A DNA stretch of 64,000 nt. Source: Talinum fruticosum (taxonomy: Eukaryota > Streptophyta > Magnoliopsida > Caryophyllales > Talinaceae). A program made the translations under genes and the position numbers. The stretch lies in assembly GCA_021018815.1 (NCBI GenBank), contig JAITYX010000030.1, positions 1,999,001 through 2,063,000 on the forward strand, given 5' to 3'. The notes beneath the pieces were generated by a model, which had not been told where the DNA came from, ran no database searches, and saw nothing but the letters and a program-made list of their open reading frames with translations. Numbering within the stretch: position 1 is the stretch's first letter; every line of letters starts with the position of its first letter. Below, piece after piece: positions 33,624 through 45,823 of the stretch.

Positions 33624-36222
33624 ATGGCAGCTGCGGCAGCCACTGCGACCTCAACCACCACCGCCAAGCCCAAGCGCCGCCGCTTCCGTGAATTCACCAT
33701 CTCCTCCTCCGCCACCTCCGATTACCTCCTCTCTCTCTCCCCTCAGACCGCAATGGCTTCCCCCACTTCCACCATCTACGAATCACATCCCGCCACGTAC
33801 CCCTTGAGCTTCAGCAAGTTCAACTCCGCCCTCACCGCTGGGCTCCTCAACCCGATGTCCCCTCCTCCTCCTCAGGCCCGATCCAGCCCGACCCTTTTCG
33901 AGATGATGGCCAGTGAACCTGATTGCCTTCCCAGTTCCACTTCCACCCCTCCCAATGGCGTCGTTCCTTCCTCCTCTGCCAAATCTCCTCTGCCTAATCC
34001 TGCTTCTCTAATGGTAGACAAGCAGGGGTTGATGCAACAGAGGATAGCCGAGATTTTGGGAAATCGGAGCCCCGGGAACCAGTTTAATGATCCGGGTTCG
34101 GGTGATATCAAGCTTACTTTGAGTTCTCGAGATGGGTTTAGTGTCCAATTGAATGTTCATCGCCAGATTCTTGTTGGGCATAGCCGATTTTTTGCTGGGA
34201 AGTTGCAGAGGGGAAATGGGTCGCCCCCATTTGCCATCGAGATCGCGGACTGTGAGGATGTGGAGGTGTATATTGAGACCTTGAGATTGATGTATTGCAA
34301 GGATTTGAGGCGGAAGTTGATGAGAGAGGATGTCCCAAAAGTTCTCGGGATTTTGAAGGTAAGACACTTTTGTTATTTGTAAATTGGGTTCTGTTTTTGT
34401 TGGTTGGGATTTGAAGTTTATTTTGTTTTCGAATTATATTGTTGAACTTTGGTTGAATTTGATGGAGCTTCATGCTCGGAAATAGCAGTGAAACCGGTAT
34501 GCATTTTGGACTGTAGATGATTATTTGGAACTTCATGGCATTAGGCATGGAATTTATGGCCATCATTGTGGAATTCTCTCTAGAACTGGAGTGAGAGAGT
34601 GGCACAACATTGTATGGATTGTTTAGTTATTTTGTGAAATATGCTCGTAAATTGGGGAGTTTCGCCTGAGTATATGGATTGTTTTACTAATGCATTTTAG
34701 CGCTTATTGGGGAGATTGATGGTGCATTACCATGGAAGGATTACCCTTTGGAAGAAATGGTAAATTAACTGATATATATGATTATTTTTCATTGATGACT
34801 ACAGGAGAATCAGTTATATTCTGGTAGTTTAACAAGCTAAAACTGTATACCTATGCGATCCTCATGCTTGTCGAGGCATTTCATTTCAAGGGAAATAGCT
34901 TGAATCTATTATATGCATAACCATTGTGTAATTGGAGTTTCTTTGCATAGGTTATTAATAGAGTTCTTTAGCTTGGAAAACCAGTTTGCCACTTCTTTGC
35001 ATTCATGAGGATCTGGCTCTGTTGAAAACACTCAAATTCCTGGCATTGTGTGTTCCATTCTGCATCATATGTGTACTGCAGCGTAAGCATCAGTTAGACA
35101 AAGTTATTAATTAAGTAGAGAGCTGCTTTCTTGTATTATGTTCTTTTCTTGGATAATCTATGATTTTGGTGACCATGGCCAATGGTGTTCTTTCCCATCT
35201 CTTGGTAAAATTGAACTTTAGAAGGGAAAGATCATATTGAAGCCCCGTCATGAGTTCTTTTGTTCCTTTCTGGTTGTTGTAGGTTTCAGCTGCGATTGGA
35301 TTTGATGCGGGGTATTATCTTGTTTGGAATACTTGGAGGCTGCTCCGTGGGCAGAGGATGAAGAAGAGAAGGTGGCTGCATTGCTATCAGAGCTTCATCT
35401 TGAAGGCATAGGTGCCAGTGAAGTTCTTAAGAGAGTTTCCCTTGATATCTCTGCTCCACCAGAAGAACACATTAATGAGAATGAAGAAGTGCTTTTGAAG
35501 CTCTTACATGTGGTTCTTGACGGGAAGGATGAGAAGGCAAGGCGAGAGATGAAGGGCCTGGTCTCGAAAATGCTTCGTGAAAATGCAAACCAAAATGATC
35601 TTCGAAAGGAGTCTCTATATTCAGCTTGTGATGCTTGCTTACAGCAACTCCACCACCATTTCTTACGGGCTGCAGCATCTGACTTAAAAGACGTGGGTCA
35701 GATTGCAAGACAGGCAGACAACTTACACTGGATTTTGGATATCCTAATTGATAGGCATATTGCTGAGGACTTCTTAAAGACATGGGCCTCACAGTCAGAG
35801 ATGTCCAAAGCACATTCCAAGGTTCCCCCGCTTCACAGGTTTGAGGTTAGCAGGGTAACAGCTAGGCTCTTTGTGGGTATAGGGAAGGGGCAGTTATTGG
35901 CTTCAAAAGAAGTAAGGTTCTCTCTATTGCAAACATGGTTGGTGCCCTTCTATGATGATTTCGGTTGGATGAGGAGGGCATCCAAGGGACTAGACCGCCA
36001 TTTGATCGAGGATGGTCTTAGCAACACAATTCTTACCCTGCCTCTATCTTGGCAACAAGACATCCTTCTTGCCTGGTTTGACAGGTTCTTAAACTCCGGG
36101 AGGACTGTCCTAACATACAGAGGGGTTTCGAGGTTTGGTGGAGGAGGGCTTTTTGGAGGCGGAATGGTCAGCAACCCGAACCTCGTGTTCGGATTGCAAA
36201 TGGGAGTTCAGAGAACTCATAG
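33624..36222 (+). CDS. BTB/POZ domain protein, At1g63850-like (2 exons, two single-base frame breaks)
   Basis: Exons: 33624-34358 and 35283-36222, with a GT-AG intron of 924 bp. BTB proteins of this type are putative CUL3 substrate adaptors; no specific substrate is known to me. The start ATG 33624 gives [19 protein letters not shown], as in the Arabidopsis family. Residues 1-155 are low-complexity Ser/Pro/Ala; the BTB fold runs from about 160 ([27 protein letters not shown]) across the intron to about 255 ([11 protein letters not shown]). The C-terminal region is helical and ends with the family box '[19 protein letters not shown]' followed by '[14 protein letters not shown]'. The reading frame is broken at two G runs (35309-35312 and 36098-36100). 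One extra G at each gives the family-typical sequence and a stop at 36220-36222, for a protein of about 558 aa. I therefore think the gene is intact and the breaks are consensus errors. True mutation is the alternative. Confidence 0.88.
34359..35282 (+). other. Intron of the BTB gene
   Basis: Donor 'ttttgaag|gtaaga', acceptor 'gttgttgtag|gtttcagc'. T-rich, with no other gene inside. Confidence 0.85.
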
Positions 36223-36580
36223 ACAGTAATTACTCAAAGATTCTAATTCAATTCCCCCATTGTCATACCAGGTGCAACACTATCCTTTCTTCTATGTTTT
36301 CTGCACTAAACTTGGTTTTCGTGCCAATTAGGACCTGTTCAGCATTACACTCATTGACAGCTTAACAGTACATTTGGTTTCTGGAGTCTTGTTTTGCCGG
36401 CTTTGTTGTTGAAATCTTTGTGCTAATCAAAGGGAATTAATCATGTTAATTCTTGGTCTTCTCTTCCCTATGAAAATGAGAATGTTTTTCTTGAAGCAAA
36501 AAGGGCATCTTTTGAGGCATGAGGAAGTGCCAGACGTGAGCAGCAATAATGGAGGAAAAAAAGAAAGAGGTTTGTCAGAC

Positions 36581-36616
<36 letters not shown>

Positions 36617-37790
36617 CCCAGTACTTCAGAAATCATTTATTAACAACCTGTCAATTGTGTCATTGAAGGAGCATATCACATGAATTTGGCATTGTGCTGT
36701 GCACAGCATGTGATGGCTACTCATGTATATTTTTATGATTATCTCTGCTCTTCAATTGAAAACTAACAAATCCATGATCCAATGGGAAGTGATTTTGTTT
36801 GATTTGATTATTGGTACACTCCATTCTCCACTCTCCTCCCTAATCCAATCATTACCCTCCAACCTTTGCTTATGTAGGGATGGAGCCGGATAGATTTACG
36901 CAATCTTATCTCTATAATTCAATTGTGAAGACGTTAATCCAGGGGATTCTAAACTAGAAGGCTCTTGTTTCCTTCGCTAGCTATGGTTTGTGAAATGTGG
37001 TTTCCTTATATTACAGAGATAACTATGTATCGACGCAATAAAAAATTAACAAAAGGAAAGGTCTTATCCCAGTTGTGAAGACTGACATCCGGTTTTGCCC
37101 AATATGACATGCTCCCCGGGGCGTGGCGATGGTATCTTTGAAAAATCAAAAAGGTTGAGTGGTTCTTGCAAGGGTTTAAAAATCTGGAGGTAAATGAAGG
37201 AGGGCATGAGAGCAAGTTTCCCAGGTCCTAATGTGATGCGGGGTGGGATTGACTGTGATATTTCAAAGATAGTAGGAATTTTCCAAAGTGGGGTCACCAT
37301 TAACTTATAAAACAGGGCAAAGTGGCCAAAAAAATAGATGGTTTCCAACACTTTGTGTCATGGAGTTTACTCCAAGATTTCTCAACCATTAATTAATTAA
37401 TAAATAAATTAAAAATGATGGTCTCAGTGTGAAATATGCCTTGCTTGCAAAAATTGATCAAAAAGAAAGGTGGTGGTGGGATATGCTTTGCCCATTTTGT
37501 CAAGTGATGCCCTGCCCTTTTCCTTCAGACACCTAAATTCCTCAGCCAATGACTTGGTTTTTCTAACTGAGGACAAATGGAAATGGGATGGAGCAGCCCC
37601 AGCTAACCTTTTTTGACATTTCAAAGTTGTGATAGAGAGTAGCTAACTACTTACATGCCCACTCTCTCTTCTGTTTCCTCTTTTCTGGATATTATCATGA
37701 CATGTGAACCAAAATCAACTCTCTTACTCTCTCTTCATATCACCTTCACTTCCACACTAAAATTACCTGATTTCAAAATCAACTGTTTAA
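36223..37790. other. 3' region of the BTB gene and intergenic DNA
   Basis: The first 400 bp probably hold the 3' UTR. A (GA)n run lies at 36591-36616. Minus-strand open frames at 37006-37351 show no domain and I do not call them. Confidence 0.5.
36591..36616. repeat. (GA)n microsatellite
   Basis: Thirteen GA units after a short (TG)n run. Confidence 0.9.
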
Positions 37791-37796
37791 ATTTTT

Positions 37797-37980
37797 TTAT
37801 CGGTAAGTTTGTCCACTCGCTTAGACCCCCTATCTCAAGGGAAGCTTAAACAGTTGACTGGGTTGAGCGGGAATGTCAACCTTTACTATCCCAACACAAC
37901 AAATTTGTGCCCACCAAAAATTGAACCTTGGTGAAAGCCTGAGAGTAGAGTCAGACCACTCACCTCTCGACTAAATTAAT
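37797..37980. repeat. Copy of the dispersed repeat family
   Basis: 'tttttatcggtaagtttgtccactcgctta...aagggaagctt...gggaatgtcaac...aaatttgtgcccaccaaaaattgaacc...ccactcacctctcg'. It is the best-preserved copy in the window and the reference for the others. Confidence 0.6.
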
Positions 37981-38463
37981 GATTTAATTGTTCAAGATAT
38001 TGAACAACATAATCGTCCAATTAAATGGGTATAATGGTTAAGGTTGTTAACCTGTGTCCTCATTGAAGATGCAAATGAGAATTTATCTTCAAGTTTTGGT
38101 CGTACGAATGCTAACTTCGTTTTCTTAGAAGACCTATCCTTCATGGTTACGCTGCTCATGAGAAATAACCGACTATGTTAATCACCTACACCCTATATTG
38201 ACCGTATCTGCTGTTAGCATGTAAATATCATTGTCGTTCCCACTTACTGTATATGATTGCATCCACTCAACAAAATGTAAATATGTTAATTCAAATATTA
38301 CATGCATGAAAACTGCACGTACATATTCCAGAATATCAAATGCTACCATTAATCACACGGTGAATTCTTTAACTATTATGCGACTAAAATCTGGACACCT
38401 AATCTTTGAAGTAAATATTAACGCATATCGTTAAATACATTCTCAGACTTTTAATGATACTTA
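37981..38463. other. Intergenic DNA
   Basis: AT-rich; no gene or known repeat recognised. Confidence 0.5.
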
Positions 38464-38935
38464 CTCCTCCATTCATTTCAAAATACATGTCGTTTTAATG
38501 TTATGCGGGGATACTAAGGAAACACAAAGTTGATGATAAATTTTGAGTTAAAAGACCAAATTGCCCCTATATTTCAATGAAAATGAAGAAAATCAATGAA
38601 AACAAGAAGAGAAACAAGACAATTAATAAGGACATACTTGCCACTTTATAATTCTAAGGATATATTAATTACTAGTTTACCAACTTTATCCTTATTAATT
38701 GCTTTGTTTCTCTTCTTTTTTCATTGATTTTTTCATTTCGAATAAAATATAGGGGCAACTTAGTCTTTTAACATAAATTTTGTCATAAATTTTGTGTTTT
38801 CTTATTATTCTCGTATAATCTTAAAACGACATGTATTTTGAAATGGAGGAAGTATTTCATTTAAAATTGTAAAGTGACAAATATTGTAAAACGAAAAAGT
38901 TAGTTAAAGTGACATGTATTTTGAAACGGAGGGAG
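38464..38935. mobile_element. Nested pair of Stowaway-like MITEs forming a large inverted repeat
   Basis: 38464-38634 is the right half of the MITE in reverse orientation; 38641-38852 is the right half in forward orientation, ending 'ttgaaatggaggaag'. 38855-38935 is the left end in reverse orientation, ending 'ttgaaacggagggag'. TA dinucleotides flank the outer ends. The simplest reading is one copy inserted into another of opposite orientation. The two right halves can pair over about 170 bp. Confidence 0.8.
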
Positions 38936-39300
38936 TATTTATTTACGTAACAATAATAATACAATTGTTTACATTAAATAGCAATACTAATGTAATCAAA
39001 TCTACCAAATTTCAATTGATTAACCAACTTGACATCATTAAACACTTAATTGCATTTATTTACTACTAAAATATTATTAATCATGAACCCTAATAAATGA
39101 AATTCACGCAAGGGTAGTTTAATAAATGAGAAGTGATGATAAATAATACTATAAATTATGAATAATTGAGAATTGAATGGATGTGCATTGCCCGAAAATA
39201 TTTATCATCTTGAAAAAAAAAAATAGATCTCGAAAAACCCCAAAACGAAAGTGCCCAAAAGTCAAATGATAATGGAAATTATCGAATTTTATAAAGATTA

Positions 39301-39342
<42 letters not shown>

Positions 39343-39399
39343 AGGGACTGGAAAAATAATGTAAAATAAAAAAAATGGAAAAACGGGATTAAGGGTTTG
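38936..39399. other. Intergenic DNA upstream of RS-rich gene copy 1
   Basis: Ends with a (TA)n run at 39306-39339 that may include the TATA region of copy 1. Confidence 0.5.
39306..39339. repeat. (TA)n run
   Basis: About 17 TA units, roughly 150 bp before the GA-rich leader of the downstream gene. Confidence 0.93.
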
Positions 39400-41338
39400 A
39401 GAAAGAAGCATAAATGCGTGGTGAAGCATCTGTTGCCTCCTCACCACCAACGCCAAAGGAAAGCACTCTCCAGGGTTTGCACAGAGAGATAGAGAGATAG
39501 ATAGATAGAGAGAGAGGGAAAGAGATTCTTCCGCCATTACTGCTTTTCTAGAGAGAGAAAGAGAGAGAAATCGCATCGCTTTTGGCGTATCGGAGAAGGA
39601 GAGAGGAGAGAGGAGAGAGAGAGAGGAATTTGTGAAACGAAATTGCATCGAAGGAGCAGAAGCATCTGAAATTCACAGAAAAACATCACTATCGAATGGT
39701 ATCTTCAATGGAGAATACTGTTTTAAAGGACTGAAAGACTTTCACTTACTCGAAGTATTTATTCTTCTTCCTCATCGTTCTTGACTTCGTTCATCCTTTG
39801 TCGGCGAATCTTCTGCTTTGCTTCTTGATTGGGGTTTTCGTTCGACGGTGATGATTATTGGACTACTGTTTTGATTGATTGATTACTGAGTAATATTATT
39901 TGGCCGGATTTTGTTTCCTCGAAGATCTGGAGATTGGAGTAGGAGATCTGCAGGTATTGAAAGCCCTAAAGAGGTTATCTTCTGTTTTTATTCTGTTTCG
40001 TTGATTTCTACTAGTTGTTTTTGTTGTTTCGATTCGATTCTGTTTTGGAATCGGCCCATCCGTGCTAGGGTTTTGCAAGTTAATGTTGTGGGAGAGAGAG
40101 GATAGTAGTACCCTTTTTACTCTGAAGATCGAACACCAGAGATTTCTGGATGAGAGAGAAAGTTTTTGGATGAGATTCATGCTGGCGGCCACTGAGATTA
40201 ACGATGTATTGCAAATACCTCAAGTCAACTTTAGCCCTAAGTTTATCGCCGGATTGGGGGAATTTGTCGGTTTGCTACGCTTGTTATCCATTTTATGGAG
40301 GCGTTCTTCGATTCGTTTATGCCATTGAGTATAACGTACGCTGTGAGATAAGGCTAATAATTGGTCTCTTCCTAGGTCAACGAAAATAGTTTGCCCTCTT
40401 GCTAATTTGTGGAGTTGATTGGTACTCGGCTGTGTTTACTGCCATGGGAGATCTCCTTTTGTATTGATCTTACAATATGATGATTTCCTGGGTTATTAGT
40501 TGATCTTTGCTCCTCCCAGGCAGTAAATTTATGCGTCTACTTCAAGTGAATCAATTTAATCGACTTACTCTGATGCCTTCCCCTTTCCTACCCTCTTCAA
40601 TTGAACGTAAGTACTACCATGTCCATCAGAGATCTTTAAGTGATGGCAAATGGCTGTGTCAGTACCATTTCTTGCTCGTCGATGCTCAAGTTTCCCTCCC
40701 TCATCGACGTTATCGTGAAGAATATATTATTATCAACGTTCATTAGCCACAATTTGGGGTTATTTTGATTTGAGTTGTGAGAGGTCTGAGCCCAATATTT
40801 TGATGCTAAATCTCTTTAGTTCCCTTTAGCGCACTTGCTATGCTTCAATTGGATCGTATGGAAAGATATCGGCGGGCTTCTCGGAGGGATGACAACCATT
40901 GTACTGCCTCTGTTTCCCTTACATACTTTAAGATATTTTCTCCTCAACTTTATGCTGTGTTCTACTCTACCTCCTGTCACATATAGATTGTGGTGCTTCC
41001 GTAGGTAACCTGTCTTTTAAGATCTTTTGAGTCCAACCGCACATTGTCTTGTTAGTACTTGAGGATTTTCGCCCAGTGCAGTCTGTATGTTCATGGAACC
41101 CCGTTCTTCGTTTATGTAATGGCTAAAGGTCAATTTGTACAGTTAAACTTAAAGACATAAAGTGTAATATAAACCCATTAGTCCCTTCCTTTGTTTGTGT
41201 TTTATTTTGGAGTTGGATTTCTGATAATCTCAGGACTGAGATTTTTGCTGATAGCTGTGGCTTTTTTGATTACTGATGCATGCTTATTGGGCAGGCAGAG
41301 AAGTTTCTGTTAATGGGAGAGGATCTTTATCCACACTC
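39400..41338 (+). other. 5' leader of RS-rich gene copy 1, with a leader intron
   Basis: The GA-rich leader 39483-39640 and 'gaaattgcatcgaaggagcag' at about 39641 are repeated in copy 2 (from about 49995 and 50260). A leader intron is likely from donor 'gatctgcag|gtattg' (about 39953) to acceptor 'ttgggcag|gcagag' (41294). The acceptor is conserved in copy 2; the donor is not. Confidence 0.6.
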
Positions 41339-44300
41339 ATGCTGAGGACCTTTGGCTTGGAACTTACAAGCCTAGTTAATTCTGATCCAGCTTGGAAGGT
41401 TCCGAAGGGTAGCAGGAGTGCATCAAGACGGGCCAGGAAAACTGTTCGTGAAAGCTTAAAGAGTTGTACAGGGCTGATAAACAGGAAAACAGAGTCTTCC
41501 AATATGCCAGTATCTGGATCTGAAAAGGTCCTTCATGCTTCTGTTTACATGAGATTCCATCTGAAATCACTGAAACATTCAACTAGGTTGTCCTTGTTAA
41601 TGCTTGCCTTCTAAAAGATTCTGTTATCTTATGTTTCACAGCGTGGGGCAGCAATGCTAGATTGTCGCTTCAGTGAGAAGGCAGAGCATGTCCCTATAAA
41701 GAAGAGACGATTCCTATTGAGGTCCTCACCATCACCACCACCAGCACCGCCACCACCTGTTATTTCTTCTAAATGCTCAGAGGAGGAGACTGGAAGCCAT
41801 ACAAAAGGTCATGATGCTTCAAACAAACTCGCAGATGTGGAGCCTGCTACTTCTGACATCAATTCAAGCAAGATTATTGACAATACTGTTAGCGTTGAGG
41901 ATAAGAAATCTGAAGAAGCCAACAAAAGTTTTGGTGAAGGAGAAGATTTCTCTGGTATATCAATCCTTGCAGCGGCTGCCTGCAGTAGCAGTTTGGGTAG
42001 AGATTGTAGTGATACAAAGGATGGATTGGCTGTTGAAGACTCTTCAGCTCAGGGGCAAGCTCATGAAATTTCTGTTCTTACTGAAGCACACTTATCAACA
42101 AGTGGAATATTGAAAGAAGATCTCCCCAATTCTTCTGAAATGCCATCTGGTAAAACTTTATCCTGTGAAGTCACGGAACCTGTTGAAGAGCTCGTATCTA
42201 TCTCACCAATTGTAAATTCATCGGAAAATGTGACTGTTGGGAAAGGTGCTAAGGATACTTCATTGCACATGGATTCTTTTACTTTATCAGGTGATGTTTT
42301 GTGTAGCAAGAATGAAGAAATAGTGGGGAGCCAAAAACTGTGCTCCCGGGATGATAGGTTTCATTGGGACTTGAACGTCATGATGGATGCTTGGGAGGAA
42401 CCTTTTGAGCGCCCTGTGGAAGAGGCTGATGTCCCTCGTAATTTATCTCAAGATGCTGGGAAAAATAGCCATGATGAGAACACAGAGAGCTTAAAGGTTC
42501 ATGATTTGCAGTTTAAACTTGCCACTACATCTGAAGCACCGGATTCTGTGGTACATAGTGTGCCAAGAGTGTTGGCTAATCGAAGTTTAGAAGAGAACAA
42601 GGTAAATCATGATATCAACAATTGTGATCACGTTGTTCAGCATCATACTATCTTGGATGAAAAGCCTCTGCAATCAGTCTGCGACAAGAACGTGGACATG
42701 GCGAGGTGTGTCGCTGAAGATTCCAAATTTATGTGCCATAACAGAATTACTGAACCCACTGATAGGCCTGTTGACGCAGTCGTGGACACTGCATCTCATC
42801 CTTCGGCATCGGTTACTATGAATGAAGATGATGATGCTTGTGCGCAGAGTCTGAAATTGAATGTTAATCAGCGTCCTAACCTTGAGGGCTTGAATTTAAG
42901 TACTGGTGGATCTTACTGTAAGTTAGAGAATCTTAGGAGTTCATGTGCATCTGATGATATGCAATCAAATCTTCGTGCCTCTTCTTCTTTGGACATTAAG
43001 ATGGAGGTCATGTCAGATCTAGCTATGACAAGTAGTATGAAGACATCAGAGGAGTTGCAGTATAACAGAAATGCTGTTGCAGAAAATGGTCCGATTAAAA
43101 CTGCTGAGCCTCTAGAACAATCCCATGTTGCCTCTGGTGGAAACAACCTATCCAATTCTTCTACGTGTGTTGAGGTGCTAAACTCCACATCTACAAAATG
43201 TGAGACTCTGGTATCTTTAGACGCAGAGGTGCAGGGTTTTGGTAATATTAAGGGTGAACAATTAGTATGTAGTGGTGACACAACATCAAGGGTCTCGGAT
43301 ATTTCTTTACTGCCGAAAGAGACGAGTGAGTCTGTCGGCCATGATAGTGGCAGACTCAATTTGGACAAGAGTTATGATTGCTCTGGTAAAGTTGATGCTG
43401 CCACAGCTCCTAATCATCACAATGATGGTGAAAATGTTTGCTGCCATTCTCTTTCAGTGGTTGGAACCGGTACAACACTTGAGCTTCAGGAGGATTATGA
43501 TTCTCAATATGAAGATGGAGAATTGAGAGAGCCAATTGAACATCCATGGGAAGGTTATGATGTTGTGGATAGAGAAGTTGAACATGTGGACTATGAGTCG
43601 GATGACATGGGAGCATGCACTGTTAATCCAACTGGTTACCTGGCTTCTGAGGCTGGCCAAATTGAGGACAGAGAGAATTATGGACCACAAGAAGCAGCTA
43701 GTGTTTGTAATGTTGACAACGAGGGTGGTGGGGAGGCTGCCAAACCTGTTGAAGGTGATGGGCCTCATGAGGATGATAACAATGCCATATTGAATCCTCA
43801 ATCTGAGGAGAAAATGAAAGCAACTGTGTCAAAGGAGCTGCTTGCAGGCAGGAGTAGTTCATCAGATATGGACATTGGAATAAGTGATGATGATGGGGGC
43901 AAGGATAGGTTGGCTAGTCATGCTGATGGAGTAGTGGATTCCAAATGTGCTGAAACAAGAGTGGAATCAAAGCCATTCAGAAGAGGCTTGCAGTCACGAA
44001 TTGAAGGTCCAGTGGCACATGATACATCATCTAGGGAGGAACGGTTGAACAGAATGGAAAACAGGTATCATTGCTGATGATTTTTACTTGCTGTCTCATG
44101 TGGAACCTTTGCTGTCGAATTCTATAGGGGCTGGTTTTTTCTATCTTGTACTTGTTTTCTTTTCGTAGGGATAAAGCCATACTCATGGTGTTCTTTTATC
44201 TCACATGTTGATGTCTTCCTTGACAGATACGAGGAATCCAGCTCGATGAGATCTTTTGAAAGGACTCGATACTCCTTTCACAATCAAGCTAGGGGCGACA

Positions 44301-45823
44301 AGCTGACAATTGGGATGGTTTTTCAGATAATCGTAGGGGTATTAGACGCCATTATTCACCCATCATGCATCGACATTCAAAGCTAGACGATGATGCTATT
44401 ATGGAGAGAGATGACATTGGATATGTTGGTGTGCAAGATGATGTATCATACTCTCATCAGCTTCTCCCAAAAAGTCGATCAGGAGGCAATGACGATGACT
44501 GTACTGGTTTACATTCTCGCGGTAGACCAAACAGAACATTTAGCCCTGGCAGACCTTCGACGTTTGGTAGAGGAAGGTCCATTAGATATGGCTCTTTTGT
44601 TGAAAACAGAGCAGGAAGGGGAAGATACAATGGGCCTTCTCCGGATGATAGTTTTCAGTCTTCCTTGAAATATAGACGTCCTTTGTCCCGTAGAGAGAGA
44701 AGTTTTTCTCCTTTCGGAGGGCACGGACCTTCAAATCCACATCACTCTCGAGGAAAATCACCATCTCAATCAAGGAGTCGCTCTCCTATCTTGTGGAATT
44801 CCCCAAGAGGGCGAACTGGAGCAGGAAGTGGTGGAAGCACTTTTGTTAGACACAGAAGTAGGTCTCCAAATTTTAGTTCTGAGGTGAGAATGCAGAGGTT
44901 AAGGTCAGCACATTATCAACCTGGTTTTGGGCCTGATGATGCAGTGGGATTCAGGTCCATTCCTAGAAACCGTGGTTCTCCTCCACATGGCAGGTGGAAT
45001 TCTGCTGGGAAGGAAGATGTGGGACATTTTAGAGAGTTTGGCTATAAGCAAAGGACGTCTGGATTGGAAAGGTCACCTGGGAGAATGAGGATGAGGGGTG
45101 ATAGAACTGGTGTCTTTGATTCCCCACGAAATCTCAAGCCTGATGGTTACTATAGAATCTCTGAGGATGCCTCTTGTAGAGGACTTAGATACGAGGAGAA
45201 TTATGAAGGCAGAAGAAAACATTATGCCCCCTCCGTCCTGCTAGGCGCAGCTATGATGACAATATGGGTGCAAGATTACACCAGGACATTGATGACAGTT
45301 TCTCTATGCCAAAAGGTATTCGGGATAGAGATGCTTCAGATTTTCAGGGTAGGGGTTAAGGGGTATGGACAGCCGCATCGGCGATCTACCAAGGCGGTTT
45401 AGAGGGGAGCAACATTCGTTCGTGTGTGAACAAGATGGTAAGTTCAATTCTGCTTCAAAGCAATTTGGAGTTGATGTCATGGATTCATCACGTAATCTGA
45501 AGTCTGAGGAGCAGTATCGATCATCCCATGCTGGAAGATTTACTGATATGGATGGAGTCAATCGAGGACGTCGATATGACAATTTTGACAACAGGAGGAA
45601 ACAGTATGATCCACCCAATTTTATGAAGCGCAATGATACTGATGGTTCCGAAAAGAGATTGAATCATAACTTGGATGAGAATTTTCAGGATGCTTCAGAT
45701 TTTTGTGGAAGGCCAATGAGGAATTTTGATAGCCGAGTAGGCAGTTTGTCAACGAGGTTGAGAGAAGACAAGGACTCAGCAGGGTGTGGGCAAGAGAAGA
45801 AACTTGAGGACAACCCACAGTAA
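41339..45823 (+). CDS. Long disordered RS-rich nuclear protein, copy 1 (3 coding exons, frame breaks in exon 3)
   Basis: Coding exons 41339-41527, 41642-44064 and 44227-45823, all GT-AG. The start ATG 41339 is chosen because the frame before 'MPVSGSEK' (Met-Leu-Arg-Thr-Phe..., Ser/Arg/Lys-rich) is conserved in copy 2; an alternative start is ATG 41504. Residues 80-87 hold VPIKKRRF, a probable nuclear signal, followed by Pro-rich sequence. Exon 2 (807 intact codons) is acidic and Ser-rich and ends with 'SQYEDGELREP' (about 683-693), 'DMDIGISDDDGGKD' and 'KPFRRGLQSRIEGP'. Exon 3 is Arg/Gly/Ser-rich with 'RRPLSRRERSFSPFGG', 'SRSRSP', 'RGSPPHGRW' and 'LERSPGRMR'. No folded domain was recognised; an RNA-processing role is only suggested by the RS/RG content. 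Frame breaks sit at homopolymers 44292-44295, 45227-45231 and 45352-45355. One added base at each gives about 1403 aa ending at TAA 45821. Plant databases call similar proteins uncharacterised or dentin sialophosphoprotein-like. Confidence 0.78.

Noticed and set aside
37006..37351. Two overlapping minus-strand open frames of 69 and 95 codons
   Set aside because: No domain, no splice context, and no conserved motif that I could recognise; most likely chance frames downstream of the BTB gene.
39298..39648. Minus-strand open frame of 116 codons rich in Ser-Leu
   Set aside because: Arises from the GA-rich 5' leader and TA run of the RS-rich gene on the other strand.
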